Source: Saccharicrinis sp963677655 (GTDB taxonomy: Bacteria; Bacteroidota; Bacteroidia; Bacteroidales; Marinilabiliaceae). Taken from it: a stretch of DNA of 64,000 nucleotides. This document shows positions 17,562 through 26,859 of this stretch, piece after piece (position 1 is the first letter of the stretch; every line of letters begins with the position of its first letter). A program made the position numbers and the translations under genes. The DNA is taken from NCBI GenBank assembly GCA_963677655.1, contig OY782088.1. One strand, written 5' to 3'. Under the pieces are notes generated by a model that had not been told where the DNA came from, did not search any database, and was given only the letters and a program-made list of their open reading frames with translations.

Positions 17562-18968
17562 ATGAAACATTTCATTATAATAATTCTAACATTGCTTTTA
17601 TCATTAACTACCAAAAGCCAAAATATAACAGGTCAGTGGAATGGTATATTAAAAGTACAAGCTATTCAATTGAGAGTTGTATTTCACATCTCAAAGTCAG
17701 ATACACAATATACAGCTACTATGGATAGTCCGGATCAGGGTGCAAAAGGAATTCCTGTTGATAAAGTTGAGTTTATTGATAACAGACTAAAAATAGAATT
17801 AAATACCATAAATATTCAATATGAAGGCATTCTAAAAACAGAAACAAATATTATTGAAGGAACTTTTAAACAAAATGGTATGTCCTTTCCTTTAAAGCTA
17901 TCGAAAGAAATAATAGAAAAGGAAGTAAACAAAAGGCCCCAGGAACCTAAAAAACCGTATCCATATCTATCAGAAGATGTAACTTTTGAAAATACTAAAG
18001 ATAAAATTACTCTTGCAGGAACACTTTCTCTACCTAAAAATGAAGGAAACTTTCCTGCAGCTATTCTAATTAGTGGTAGTGGGCCTCAAAACCGAAACGA
18101 AGAAGTCTTTGGACATAAACCATTTCTTGTGTTATCAGATTATCTAACCAGAAATGGCATTGCTGTTTTACGATTTGATGACAGAGGTATAGGTGAATCA
18201 ACCGGTGATTTTAAGGCTGCAACCTCACTTGATTTTGCTACAGATGTTGAATCTGCAATAACTTATTTAAAATCCAGAAAAGAAATTAATCCACACAAAA
18301 TAGGATTAATTGGACATAGTGAAGGTGGAATAATAGCACCATTGGTTGCATCTAAATCAAAAGACGTAGATTTTATTATTTTATTAGCAGGGTTAGGAAT
18401 TCCCGCAGATGAATTACTTATATTACAAGGTGAATTAATTGGCAAAGCATATGGTGTTAATGATTCCGTTTTAAAAATTTCCAAAACAATATCTAATGAA
18501 ACATATAGCATTGTAAAGCAAAATGATAAGCCTGAAATAATCAAACTAAAACTTTCTGAATATTTAAATAAAGTATTAAAGGAAAATCCGGATTTTCCTT
18601 TACCAGGAGGCATGGACAAAGAAGCTTATATAAAATTGCAAATTGAAACATTATCATCACCATGGATGAGCTATTTTCTAAAGATCAATCCGGAGCCCAT
18701 ATTGAAAAAAGTAAAATGTCCGGTTTTAGCCCTAAATGGAGAAAAAGATCTACAGGTTCCTCCTAAAGAAAATCTTAGTGGGATAAAGGTCAGTTTAGAA
18801 GAAGGTGGAAACAAAAATATCACTATTAAAGAATTACCTAATTTAAATCACTTGTTTCAGGAATGTAAAACTGGTCTTCCCCTTGAATACAATACTTTAG
18901 AACAAACTTTTTCACCTGATGCAATGAAAATTATCACAGAGTGGATTATGAATAACACTAAAAATTAA
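17562..18968 (+). CDS. Secreted alpha/beta hydrolase with N-terminal beta-domain
   Basis: 468 residues. A signal peptide ends near residue 19 (TKSQ). Residues ~20-125 form a small beta-rich domain (ITGQWNGILKV to GMSFPLKLSK) often attached to this hydrolase group. The hydrolase domain shows the oxyanion segment LISGSGPQNRNEE, the RFDDRGIGESTGDF motif, nucleophile elbow GHSEGG, acid in LNGEKDLQVPP and His in LPNLNHLFQE. It is likely a periplasmic esterase acting on small acyl esters; the substrate is unknown. It stands alone between a MutS-like gene and a lipid A acyltransferase. Confidence 0.85.
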   Translation: MKHFIIIILTLLLSLTTKSQNITGQWNGILKVQAIQLRVVFHISKSDTQYTATMDSPDQGAKGIPVDKVEFIDNRLKIELNTINIQYEGILKTETNIIEGTFKQNGMSFPLKLSKEIIEKEVNKRPQEPKKPYPYLSEDVTFENTKDKITLAGTLSLPKNEGNFPAAILISGSGPQNRNEEVFGHKPFLVLSDYLTRNGIAVLRFDDRGIGESTGDFKAATSLDFATDVESAITYLKSRKEINPHKIGLIGHSEGGIIAPLVASKSKDVDFIILLAGLGIPADELLILQGELIGKAYGVNDSVLKISKTISNETYSIVKQNDKPEIIKLKLSEYLNKVLKENPDFPLPGGMDKEAYIKLQIETLSSPWMSYFLKINPEPILKKVKCPVLALNGEKDLQVPPKENLSGIKVSLEEGGNKNITIKELPNLNHLFQECKTGLPLEYNTLEQTFSPDAMKIITEWIMNNTKN

Positions 18969-19074
18969 TATCACTAAAATACTTATAAAACTATTTATCA
19001 GTTCGAAGATTAAAATGCTAATATTACATGTATAAAGTTAGTTTCTGTAGATAAGTTTTTGTACAGGTACTAAA

Positions 19075-19968
19075 ATGCTATATATTTATCACATGAGCCT
19101 ATTAGCAACATTTTTCTTTTATATTTTATTACTCATAATCACACTAATACCATTTAGGTTGCTTTACGCATTTTCTGATTTTATGCGTTTTATAATGCGA
19201 AATATTGTTGGATACAGAGTAAAACTTATACATAAAAACCTTAAACGCGCCTTCCCAAATAAAACAACAGATCAAATTAAAAACATTGAGAAAAAGGCAT
19301 ATAAACATCTCATTGATTATATAGTTGAAGGAATTAAAGCCTTTACAATGCCTAAAAAAGTAATTATTAAACGCCATACACTTTTAAATCCTGATATTAT
19401 TGAACCATTCATTAAGGAAAACAAAAGTATAATTGCGGTTACAGCTCATTATAACAACTGGGAATGGGGAAGCTTATCTGCCAGCTTACAAACAGGTTAT
19501 AATTCTATTGCTTTTTACAAACCTTTACGTAATAAATACATTGACAAGTATCTACGTAAAAGCAGGGAGCGTTGCGGAACTAAACTAGTTTCGATTTACA
19601 AAACTTCAAAAACATTTGAAAAATATAAAGAAGAACCATTTATATACTTAATGGCTGCTGATCAAAGTCCTTCAAAAAGATTATTACCTAAAGCCTTATG
19701 GATTGATTTTTTAGGAATGAAAACACCTTTTTTGCAAGGACCAGAAAAGCATGCCCGAATTAATAATTACCCTGTTGTTTATGTTGATATAGATCAAAAA
19801 AAAAGAGGTTATTACGAGCTTTATCTTACAGTATTAACTGACAATCCCAATAGTTTAGATGAAGGTGAACTAACTAAACTTTACGCACATAAACTAGAAC
19901 AAAATATTATAAAAAAACCAGAATGCTGGCTTTGGTCTCATAACCGTTGGAAACATGTTTCTCAATAG
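19075..19968 (+). CDS. Lipid A biosynthesis acyltransferase, LpxL/HtrB family
   Basis: 297 residues. One N-terminal membrane segment (~5-25) anchors it to the inner membrane. The catalytic HxxxxE motif is HYNNWEWGSLS (~125-135), followed by FYKPLRNKYIDKYLRKSRERCG and AADQSPSKR (~200-208) as in LpxL-type lysophospholipid acyltransferases. These enzymes add secondary acyl chains to lipid A. An alternative ATG six codons downstream (19093) is possible. It lies 31 bases upstream of a broken acyl-CoA ligase gene; the pair may once have been one lipid operon. Confidence 0.85.
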   Translation: MLYIYHMSLLATFFFYILLLIITLIPFRLLYAFSDFMRFIMRNIVGYRVKLIHKNLKRAFPNKTTDQIKNIEKKAYKHLIDYIVEGIKAFTMPKKVIIKRHTLLNPDIIEPFIKENKSIIAVTAHYNNWEWGSLSASLQTGYNSIAFYKPLRNKYIDKYLRKSRERCGTKLVSIYKTSKTFEKYKEEPFIYLMAADQSPSKRLLPKALWIDFLGMKTPFLQGPEKHARINNYPVVYVDIDQKKRGYYELYLTVLTDNPNSLDEGELTKLYAHKLEQNIIKKPECWLWSHNRWKHVSQ

Positions 19969-19999
19969 TTTCCAATCCACTTGAGTAGAAATAATTTTT

Positions 20000-21777
20000 A
20001 TGAAAGAATTTCATTTAGCAGAAATTATACGTAATCGTGTTCATCAATATCAAAACAGAACAGCTGTCAGATTTAAAAAAGATGGAATTTATAAATCCTT
20101 ATCATGGAATGAATTAGGAAATCAAATCTATAGTATTTCTCAATTTTTAATATCCGAAGGATTAAATGTTGCTTCAAACATAGGTATCTATAGCCAAAAC
20201 TGCCCTGAATGGAGCATAACTGATTTTGCAATTTTAAGTACAAGAAGCGTTGTTGTTCCTATTTTTCCAACATCTACTTACGAACAATTAGAATACATAG
20301 TTGAAGAAACTGAAATGGAAGTTCTGTTTGTTGGTGATGAAACACAATTATCGAATGCATTAAAAGCACTTAAAAATTGTAAATCTCTTAAGAAGATTAT
20401 CACTTTTAACTACCCAAAAACTGAAAATATACAAGTTGTATCATTCAAAGATATTTTAACCAATACATACGATGATTACACTAAAGAAATTATTAATCAA
20501 AGACTTTCAGAATCTAATATTAATGACTTAGCAACCATCATATATACTTCAGGTACAACTGGTGAACCAAAAGGTGTAATGTTACATCATAGTAATTTCA
20601 TTAAGCTGTTTGAAATTCATGATATACGACTTGAATTGGATGAAAACGATGTATCCTTAGCTTTCCTACCATTAAGTCATGTTTTTGAGAGAGGATGGAC
20701 ATATTTTGTTTTCTATAAGGGTGCAACAAACGTTTATAATTACAATCCCAAAGAGATTATTAATGAGTTACCTATTGTTAAACCCACTGTAATGTGTGCT
20801 GTTCCTCGATTTTTTGAGAAATCTTATGAAATTATTTTAAAAACAACACACAAATGGAACAGACCCAAAAGAAGTATTTTTAATTGGGCTTTAAATACAG
20901 GTTTACAATATATTGAATACGAAAAAGATTCTTTAATAGCACCATCGTTATTAGAGTTCAAACATAAAATAGCCAATCTAATGGTTATGAAAACTTTTAG
21001 AAAGGTGTTTGGTGGACGATTTAAATATATGCCATGCGCTGGTGCAGCTTTAAATCTTGATATTTTAAAATTCTTTCATGCTCTTGGTTTATAAATCAAT
21101 TATGGATATGGAGCTACAGAAACTTCAGCTACGGTCTCATGCATGAAAAAAGACAAGTACGACTTTGTCAATACAGGTAGCATTATGCCTGAAGTGCATG
21201 TAAAAATAAATGAAGACGATGAACAAATATTGGTAAAGGGCGAAACTGTTTTTAAAGGGTACTATAAAAAACCGGAAGCAACTGCTGAAGCTTTAAAAGA
21301 TGGATGGTACTATACTGGAGATCAAGGAGAAATTACTTCGGATGGCAAGCTTTGTATGAAAGAACGTATTAAGGATATCATGAAAACTTCAACTGGGAAA
21401 TATGTATCTCCTCAAAAATCGAGTTACTCCTTTCTCAAGACCCTAACATTGAACAACTATGTGTTATTGGAGATAATAGAAGATATTTAACTGCACTTAT
21501 TGTTCCTAGTTACTCTTATTTAAAGTTGCTATATAGCTCAAATGATGATATTATTGACAATAATGTATTAGTTTCTAATCCAATTGCAATTAAGGATTTT
21601 CAAAAGAGGTTAGATAAACTACAGGCAGGCCTGGCTTCATACGAAAAAGTGGTAAAATTTAAATTGCTACCCGAACCATTTACCATTGAAAATAACCTTA
21701 TGACCAACTCTTTAAAAGTCAGACGTAAACAAGTAAATATTGAATACAAAGAATTAATTGAAGAAATGTATAATTAA
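20000..21777 (+). pseudogene. fadD-like: Long-chain fatty acid--CoA ligase, disrupted by a stop codon and a frameshift
   Basis: Together the three open pieces cover a full-length (~592 codon) AMP-forming acyl-CoA ligase. The first 364 codons carry IIYTSGTTGEPKGVMLHH and FLPLSHVFER, then hit TAA at 21092-21094. The same frame continues at once with INYGYGATETSA, the expected next motif. It reads through TGDQGE and KERIKDIMKTSTGKYVSPQK until 21418, where the frame is lost; shifting by one base recovers IELLLSQDPNIEQLCVIGDNRRYLTALIVPSY and a normal C-terminus. The loss falls in a five-A run (21414-21418) where six would restore the frame. Two independent lesions argue for a real pseudogene, though sequencing errors cannot be excluded. 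Confidence 0.85.
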
Positions 21778-21920
21778 CAATATTACCTATACCAAATAAG
21801 CAACATAAACTACTGTTTATGTGAGATATAACCTTAACAAAACATCACTACATCTATCAAATGAATATGATTTTAAAAGAAATTATTTAAAGAAAACAAA
21901 GATTAATGCTGAAATAAAAG

Positions 21921-21928
21921 TACTTTTG
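21921..21928 (+). promoter_or_regulatory. Bacteroidota -7 element upstream of the corA leader
   Basis: TACTTTTG matches TAnnTTTG exactly. It would start transcription near 21936, about 18 bases before the leader ORF and about 110 bases before corA. No clear -33 element is seen. Confidence 0.4.
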
Positions 21929-21953
21929 CAAGCTGTAAATAAATAATACAAAA

Positions 21954-22004
21954 ATGGACGAAGACCCGTATCATAGTAAATTAAATGTTGTAGAACTTCT
22001 GTAA
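21954..22004 (+). CDS. Candidate 16-residue leader peptide upstream of corA
   Basis: ATG to TAA encodes MDEDPYHSKLNVVELL. Three acidic residues followed by proline at the N-terminus match the kind of sequence known to destabilise translating ribosomes at low Mg2+, as in the MgtL leader peptide (MEPDP...) of enterobacteria. The codons GAC GAA GAC CC form the left arm of a hairpin whose right arm starts right after the stop codon. No Shine-Dalgarno is visible before this ATG. It is too short to prove as a gene by itself; support comes from its position before a Mg2+ transporter and the overlap with RNA structure. Confidence 0.45.
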   Translation: MDEDPYHSKLNVVELL

Positions 22005-22041
22005 GGGCTTCGTGTTTCCTTGCAGATAAATTGTGAAGGAG
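21958..22041 (+). promoter_or_regulatory. Structured corA leader with a Shine-Dalgarno-sequestering hairpin
   Basis: Hairpin 1: ACGAAG-(A)-CCC (21958-21967, one bulged A) pairs with GGGCTTCGT (22005-22013). Hairpin 2: TTCCTT (22016-22021) pairs with AAGGAG (22036-22041, one G-U), which is the Shine-Dalgarno of corA; GCA/TGT next to it can extend the stem with one bulge. A ribosome stalling or dropping off in the leader ORF would decide whether hairpin 1 forms. The pairings are seen; regulation by Mg2+ or translation is inferred. Confidence 0.45.
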
Positions 22042-22048
22042 ACATATC

Positions 22049-22978
22049 ATGATCAAAATTTTTAAAACCTTTGGTGGTTATGTTGAAATAGACAAGCCCC
22101 AAAAAGGATGCTGGATTAATGTGACCAATCCAACAGATACCCAAGTATATAAACTAAGCGACGAATTTGGCTTACCTACAGATCTTATCAATGATATTTT
22201 AGACCAGGACGAAAGACCTCGTATTGAATTTGATGATCATTGGACTCTTATTATTTTAAGAATTCCTGTTGTTGTAAAAAACAATGGAGTACCTTTTAAT
22301 ACAATTCCATTAGGTATATTTATCACCAGTGAATTTACATTAACTCTTTGTGCCAAAGACAATGAGATACTACCAATAGATAAACCCTCTCCTTTCAGAG
22401 ATCAGTATCATGAAATTACAGATAGTATCAATTTTATTTTACGCTTATTTTTACGCACTGGAAGTCTGTATTTAAAATACTTGAAACACATCAATAGAAT
22501 GACTTCCTTAATTGAGCAAGACATAGAAAAATCGATCAAGAACAAGGAATTAAATAAATTACTTAAAATGGAAAAGTGTTTGGTCTATTTTATCACTTCC
22601 ATTAAGGCCAATGAAATTGTACTAGCCAAGCTTCGTAATTCGAAAAAAATTACCACAGAAATAAATGAAGACCTTCTTGAAGATGCCTTTATTGAAAACA
22701 AACAGGCTCTTGAAATGGCTCAGATATATTCAAATATTCAAAGTGGAATGATGGATGCATTTGCTTCTGTAATTTCAAATAATTTGAATGTGGTTATGAA
22801 GCAGTTAACCTTGATCTCTATTATTTTAATGATACCTACATTAATTGCAAGTATGTTTGGAATGAACGTTCCTAACTTTATGGAAAATTCAATGTGGGCA
22901 ATGCCATCTATTTTATTGGGATCTTTGGTGCTTTCAATTTTAGGAGTACTGATATTTAGAAAAAGACAATGGTTTTAA
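22049..22978 (+). CDS. corA: CorA-family magnesium transporter
   Basis: 309 residues. The long N-terminal cytosolic domain (~1-245) ends in a long helix, followed by two C-terminal membrane helices (~251-270 and ~284-303). The diagnostic GMN motif follows the first (SMFGMNVPNF, residues 271-273), and the protein ends in a basic tail (FRKRQWF). CorA proteins are pentameric channels for Mg2+, sometimes Co2+ or Ni2+. The start is supported by AAGGAG at 22036-22041, 7 bases before the ATG. The gene stands alone behind an unusual leader (leader ORF plus hairpins). Confidence 0.92.
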   Translation: MIKIFKTFGGYVEIDKPQKGCWINVTNPTDTQVYKLSDEFGLPTDLINDILDQDERPRIEFDDHWTLIILRIPVVVKNNGVPFNTIPLGIFITSEFTLTLCAKDNEILPIDKPSPFRDQYHEITDSINFILRLFLRTGSLYLKYLKHINRMTSLIEQDIEKSIKNKELNKLLKMEKCLVYFITSIKANEIVLAKLRNSKKITTEINEDLLEDAFIENKQALEMAQIYSNIQSGMMDAFASVISNNLNVVMKQLTLISIILMIPTLIASMFGMNVPNFMENSMWAMPSILLGSLVLSILGVLIFRKRQWF

Positions 22979-23215
22979 TATAGGATATTTGTTTTATTAG
23001 TTCTGAGTTTCATCTCAACACTAATAATCCAATATATTTTTATAATTGGATTACTATTTCAAAGTATAATCCCCTTCTATTCTCATTGCATCCTGTTTTA
23101 CGATAAAATTATCTGACTTTAAGATAATTATTATCAGTTTTTATGTTTTATGTAATTGCTATTATTGCAGTATTGTTTAGTCTGGAATAAATAAAATCAT
23201 ATAAAAATAATAGCA

Positions 23216-24586
23216 ATGAAAAAGTTATTGATAATAGCTGGATTAGCTTTGCCTTTTTCAGGAATAGCTCAAAGTGTAAATCAAAAAGATCTAAGTAAAA
23301 TAAGGGAAGGTTTTGTAAAAGATAATTATACAAAAGCGATGGAAAATGCGCTTTCTTCCACCCCAATAAAGGTTCTTGCATGGAATCGTGAAAACGAAGG
23401 AACAAACGATCATTACTTTACCTATCGAGTTGATGTATCCGGAATTACTAATCAAGAAAGTTCGGGGCGATGTTGGTTATTTACCTCGTTAAATGTTTTT
23501 CGTCCTATAGCTATGAATCACTTTAATGTAGGTTCTTTTGAATTTTCACAAAACTATCTGTATTTCTGGGACTTATTTGAAAAATCAAATTTATTTTTAA
23601 ATAATATAGTAAAAACTGCAGATCAAAATTTTGATGATGAGAAAGTCAGTTGGTACTTTAAATTACCTGTAGATGATGGTGGACAATGGATTAACTTTGT
23701 AAATCTTGCGGATAAATATGGTATGATTCCTAAAGAGGCCATGGAGGAAACTTATTCCAGTAATCATACACGTTGGTTAACTCGTTTGCTTAATCGAAAA
23801 TTAAGAGAGCAGGCTCTAGAGCTGCGTAATATGAAAAACGAAGGTAATAGCATTAAGAAAATTCACGATCGTAAAGTGGAAATGCTTAGTGTTGTATATC
23901 GTATGTTAGTTTTAAATTTGGGAGAACCACCTGTTAATTTCGAATATAGATATAAAGATAAAGAAGATAAAGTTTCTGAAAATAAAAGCTTTACACCTCA
24001 ATCGTTTATGAAGGAGGTTTTGGGTGATATAAACCTAAGTGATTATGTAATGCTAATGAATGATCCTTCCCGTGATTACTGGAAACATTATGAAATAGAA
24101 AACTATCGTAATGTAGAAGAAGGTGAAAATTGGCATTATGTAAATCTTCCAAATGAAGTAATAAAACAATTTTGTATTGAATCTATTAAAAACAATGAAG
24201 CCATGTATGCTTCATGTGATGTAGGTAAGCAATTACGCAGAGATTTTGGTGTATTAGACGTGGATAATTACAACTTTGAGGCTGTTTATAATATTCCTTT
24301 CAGAATGAATAAAAAACAGCGTATTCAAACTCATGATAGTGGTTCTTCTCATGGTATGGCACTAGTTGCTGTGGAAGTAGATAAAGATGAAAATCCTGTA
24401 AAATGGCAGTTTGAAAACAGTTGGGGTGCGGATTCCGGAGAAAATGGATATCTTACTTTTACAGATCAGTGGTTTAACGAATATATGTTTCGTATAGTAG
24501 TAAACAAGAAGTTTATTAGTCAAAAGGTATTGGATATTTATAAGCAAAAATCTGAAATGTTGCCTCCGTGGGATCCTATGTTTTAA
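23216..24586 (+). CDS. Secreted C1-family aminopeptidase, bleomycin hydrolase-like
   Basis: 456 residues. A signal peptide ends near residue 19 (GIAQ). The papain-like triad is complete: Cys86 in ESSGRCWLFTSL, His379 in SSHGMALVAV and Asn401 in FENSWGADSG. Length and motif spacing match bleomycin hydrolase/PepC peptidases, which form hexamers with inward-facing active sites and trim peptides from the N-terminus. The signal peptide places it in the periplasm, as in several Bacteroidota homologues, whereas bacterial PepC is cytosolic. It is a single gene with a strong terminator. Confidence 0.9.
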   Translation: MKKLLIIAGLALPFSGIAQSVNQKDLSKIREGFVKDNYTKAMENALSSTPIKVLAWNRENEGTNDHYFTYRVDVSGITNQESSGRCWLFTSLNVFRPIAMNHFNVGSFEFSQNYLYFWDLFEKSNLFLNNIVKTADQNFDDEKVSWYFKLPVDDGGQWINFVNLADKYGMIPKEAMEETYSSNHTRWLTRLLNRKLREQALELRNMKNEGNSIKKIHDRKVEMLSVVYRMLVLNLGEPPVNFEYRYKDKEDKVSENKSFTPQSFMKEVLGDINLSDYVMLMNDPSRDYWKHYEIENYRNVEEGENWHYVNLPNEVIKQFCIESIKNNEAMYASCDVGKQLRRDFGVLDVDNYNFEAVYNIPFRMNKKQRIQTHDSGSSHGMALVAVEVDKDENPVKWQFENSWGADSGENGYLTFTDQWFNEYMFRIVVNKKFISQKVLDIYKQKSEMLPPWDPMF

Positions 24587-24604
24587 ATATTGTGTATAAA
24601 ATAA

Positions 24605-24637
24605 AAAGGCTGTCCAAAAGTGAATTGGACAGCCTTT
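24605..24637 (+). terminator. Terminator between the peptidase gene and the DUF2490 gene
   Basis: AAAGGCTGTCCAA (24605-24617) and TTGGACAGCCTTT (24625-24637) form a perfect 13-bp stem with a 7-base loop. Flanking A and T runs are short; it mainly serves the plus-strand peptidase gene but could act in both directions. Confidence 0.8.
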
Positions 24638-24713
24638 AAAAGTCAGATGTTAATTAGCATTAATCCTTACCAAATATGAAAAGGTTCTTTTATTTTGAAC
24701 TACCTTCCGGAAG

Positions 24714-25379
24714 CTAAAATTTCAGTTTATAACATACTTCAATAATATTTCTGTTAAAATATTCATTTAAGTAATAGTCTAACTTATATCCTAAATTGAT
24801 ATAATTCTTTTTATTAATCTTATAATCTAAGTTAATTCCATATCGAACTTTATACCAATCAGATGTAGGTATCTGATAAAAATATTCAATTTCGACTTCG
24901 GGAGTAATTTTACTTTTTGCAATGTTATATTCTAAAGATATTTTCGGACGTAAAAACTCTGAATCCTCTTCTTCATCGTCAGAATAATCAGCGTAGGTTA
25001 ATTTAAATCCAGGTTTCCATCTCTCTATTTTTGTTTTATATCCTGCATAAAACTTATATCTGTGAAGATATTCTGTATCTCCACTATTTTTCTTATTTGC
25101 TAAAAATCGATAGCCTGCTCCTGCTGAAATATTTTTTAAAATTTCATATTCTAATTCACCTTCCAACAAATATTTATCAAGCTTAAACTCGTTATCAAAA
25201 CGAAGTTCTGGTGAAATTTCAAAAGATAAATTATCAATGATATCAAACGATGCCTTGGCTGCCAATCTTGTTTGCCATTCCTTTTCTACAGTTTGAGCAT
25301 TTAATGAAATTCCACAGCTAAAAATTAATGAAATAGCTCCAATATAAAATAAGGTCTTTATCCACACTTTATTCATCAT
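24714..25379 (-). CDS. DUF2490 family outer-membrane barrel protein
   Basis: 221 residues from the ATG at 25379. A start at 25418 would overlap the previous gene by 26 bases and put 13 extra residues before a clean signal peptide (MNKVWIKTLFYIGAISLIFS...NAQ). After the signal peptide the sequence consists of amphipathic strands typical of DUF2490 barrels: KEWQTRLAAKASFDI, AGAGYRFLANK, and a C-terminal strand ending in Phe (VCYKLKF). It is the last gene of a three-gene operon with a polyphosphate polymerase and a DUF4956 membrane protein. An outer-membrane location is predicted; its substrate is unknown. Confidence 0.75.
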   Translation of the reverse strand: MMNKVWIKTLFYIGAISLIFSCGISLNAQTVEKEWQTRLAAKASFDIIDNLSFEISPELRFDNEFKLDKYLLEGELEYEILKNISAGAGYRFLANKKNSGDTEYLHRYKFYAGYKTKIERWKPGFKLTYADYSDDEEEDSEFLRPKISLEYNIAKSKITPEVEIEYFYQIPTSDWYKVRYGINLDYKINKKNYINLGYKLDYYLNEYFNRNIIEVCYKLKF

Positions 25380-25392
25380 CCTCAAATTAGTT

Positions 25393-26085
25393 TTAATCTT
25401 CAATACTTCCATTAACATTAAAATACAAGGTTATCTCCGCCACATCCCTTAAAAAATCAATCTTATTGACTTCATATCTCTTAATTTCTATTCCGGTGCG
25501 ATCTCTTAAATCTTCTAACAATTCAGTGGAGTTAGCCTTGTGGATATTCTCTATTTTTTCATAGATTAAAGTTACACTTTGCTCCTGCTTTAATCTTAAG
25601 CGTTTTTCAAGAAACCATAAACCAACAATAATAATTGTATTAGTAAATATTAATTCTGTATAACTAAGTTTAGTATGGGCAAGAGCATTCATTACTGAAA
25701 TTCCTATCACAATAAATAAATAGGTCATTTCTTTAATAGGAATAGCATCTGTTCTGTATCGAATAATACCAAAAATGGCAAACAATCCCATTGCAAAACC
25801 AAGCTCCAGTTTTACACTATTAAGTAAAAAGCATAAAAGAAATACTATAACTCCTATGGATAGATATGAAAAGTAAAAATCTTTTCTACGACTGTTTTTT
25901 GCATAAATAAAATGCACAACTAACAATAACAATACTGTGTTAAATACAAATCGTACAGCTAGTTCTGTAAAGCCACTTATATCTATAATTTGAATACCAA
26001 AAAGGCATAAATTTTTATCCCAAGCCTCAACAGCTGATAAAAGGTTGGTTTTCTGTTCTGATATTTGAAGTAATGAATTTAACAT
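25393..26085 (-). CDS. DUF4956 membrane protein
   Basis: 230 residues with about five membrane helices between ~42 and 170 and a soluble C-terminal domain (~170-230: VTLIYEKIENIHKANSTELLEDLRDRTGIEIKRYEV). The segment GLFAIFGIIRYRTDAIPIKEMTYLF is the most conserved-looking part and is typical of DUF4956, a family often encoded beside VTC-type polyphosphate polymerases and CotH or Cthe_2159 proteins. It follows the polymerase gene by 3 bases and precedes DUF2490 by 13. It probably works with the polymerase at the inner membrane; no biochemical role is established. Confidence 0.82.
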   Translation of the reverse strand: MLNSLLQISEQKTNLLSAVEAWDKNLCLFGIQIIDISGFTELAVRFVFNTVLLLLVVHFIYAKNSRRKDFYFSYLSIGVIVFLLCFLLNSVKLELGFAMGLFAIFGIIRYRTDAIPIKEMTYLFIVIGISVMNALAHTKLSYTELIFTNTIIIVGLWFLEKRLRLKQEQSVTLIYEKIENIHKANSTELLEDLRDRTGIEIKRYEVNKIDFLRDVAEITLYFNVNGSIED

Positions 26086-26088
26086 GTT

Positions 26089-26859
26089 TTAGATAACTTC
26101 TTGAAGTTGATAAGTAGAATGATATTTATTTTCGATTGCCCTTAATTTTGGTTTAAATGCATTTTTTTTAATTGAATCTTCTATTAACGAGAGACCAATA
26201 CAATATTTGCTAAAACCTCCAGGTAATACTTTTCTGTTTCTAAGCGTTTTTACCAGACTGGATTGTTCGCTTCTTTTCCCGGTTTTAACTTCAATTATTA
26301 CCAAATCCTCTAACTTTACATGACGTTCTTCATTATAGAATCTTAAATCAAAATCAATTGTACAACGCTCTTGTAATCTTTTATTTACTAAAGTTAGCCT
26401 TGTAAAATTATTATTTAAAACCGGATACAACTGATGTGATTTATAAGGAGTATTCTGTGATATAAATTGTTGTTCCTCATAGGTCAGGAATTGAAATTTT
26501 TGAGGAATTTCTATCCTGTTTTTTATAGTTCTTCCCTTATTGGATTTAAATTTTATTTCTAAAAAACTTAAATCAGAAATAAGATATGTCCTTTTTCGTA
26601 TTTTATACCTGTTTAATTTACCTCGATGATGATTTCCAAACATTTGTCTGGAATATGTATCATAATAGGTAGTTGCATATTTTAATTGATTCTTATTTTC
26701 AATTGATAACGCATAATAATCCGAACTAATTTCATTTAAAATATCTTGTAGTTGATTTAATTCTACACAATACTTTGTATCTGTTCGATCCATTAATTTG
26801 ACATTATTCATTTGATCAATATGAATCGGGTCAAAAAATCTTGTTTCAATCCTATCCAT
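26089..26859 (-). CDS. VTC-domain polyphosphate polymerase-like protein
   Basis: 256 residues from ATG 26859; the longer frame starts only at a TTG. Basic and acidic residues lining the VTC4 tunnel appear in order: RTDTKYCVE, NRYKIRKRTY, FLEIKFKSNKGR, RLTLVNKRLQERCTIDFDLRF, IIEVKTGKR and FSKYCIGLSL near the C-terminus. VTC-type enzymes polymerise polyphosphate from ATP. No SPX domain is present, as usual in bacteria. It is the first gene of the operon with DUF4956 and DUF2490, and is divergent from a Cthe_2159-type lipoprotein, a pairing seen in other bacteria. Catalytic activity is inferred. Confidence 0.85.
   Translation of the reverse strand: MDRIETRFFDPIHIDQMNNVKLMDRTDTKYCVELNQLQDILNEISSDYYALSIENKNQLKYATTYYDTYSRQMFGNHHRGKLNRYKIRKRTYLISDLSFLEIKFKSNKGRTIKNRIEIPQKFQFLTYEEQQFISQNTPYKSHQLYPVLNNNFTRLTLVNKRLQERCTIDFDLRFYNEERHVKLEDLVIIEVKTGKRSEQSSLVKTLRNRKVLPGGFSKYCIGLSLIEDSIKKNAFKPKLRAIENKYHSTYQLQEVI

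Noticed and set aside
21414..21418. Programmed frameshift in the ligase gene
   Set aside because: The upstream in-frame TAA already prevents a full product, and no slippery site or stimulating structure was seen.
21143..21777. Two short ORFs after the acyl-CoA ligase fragment as separate genes
   Set aside because: They are continuous parts of the ligase by motif order; the breaks are a stop codon and a one-base loss.
25358..25366. TTATCCACA, a perfect DnaA box, in the DUF2490 gene
   Set aside because: A single box inside coding sequence, with no cluster; probably chance.
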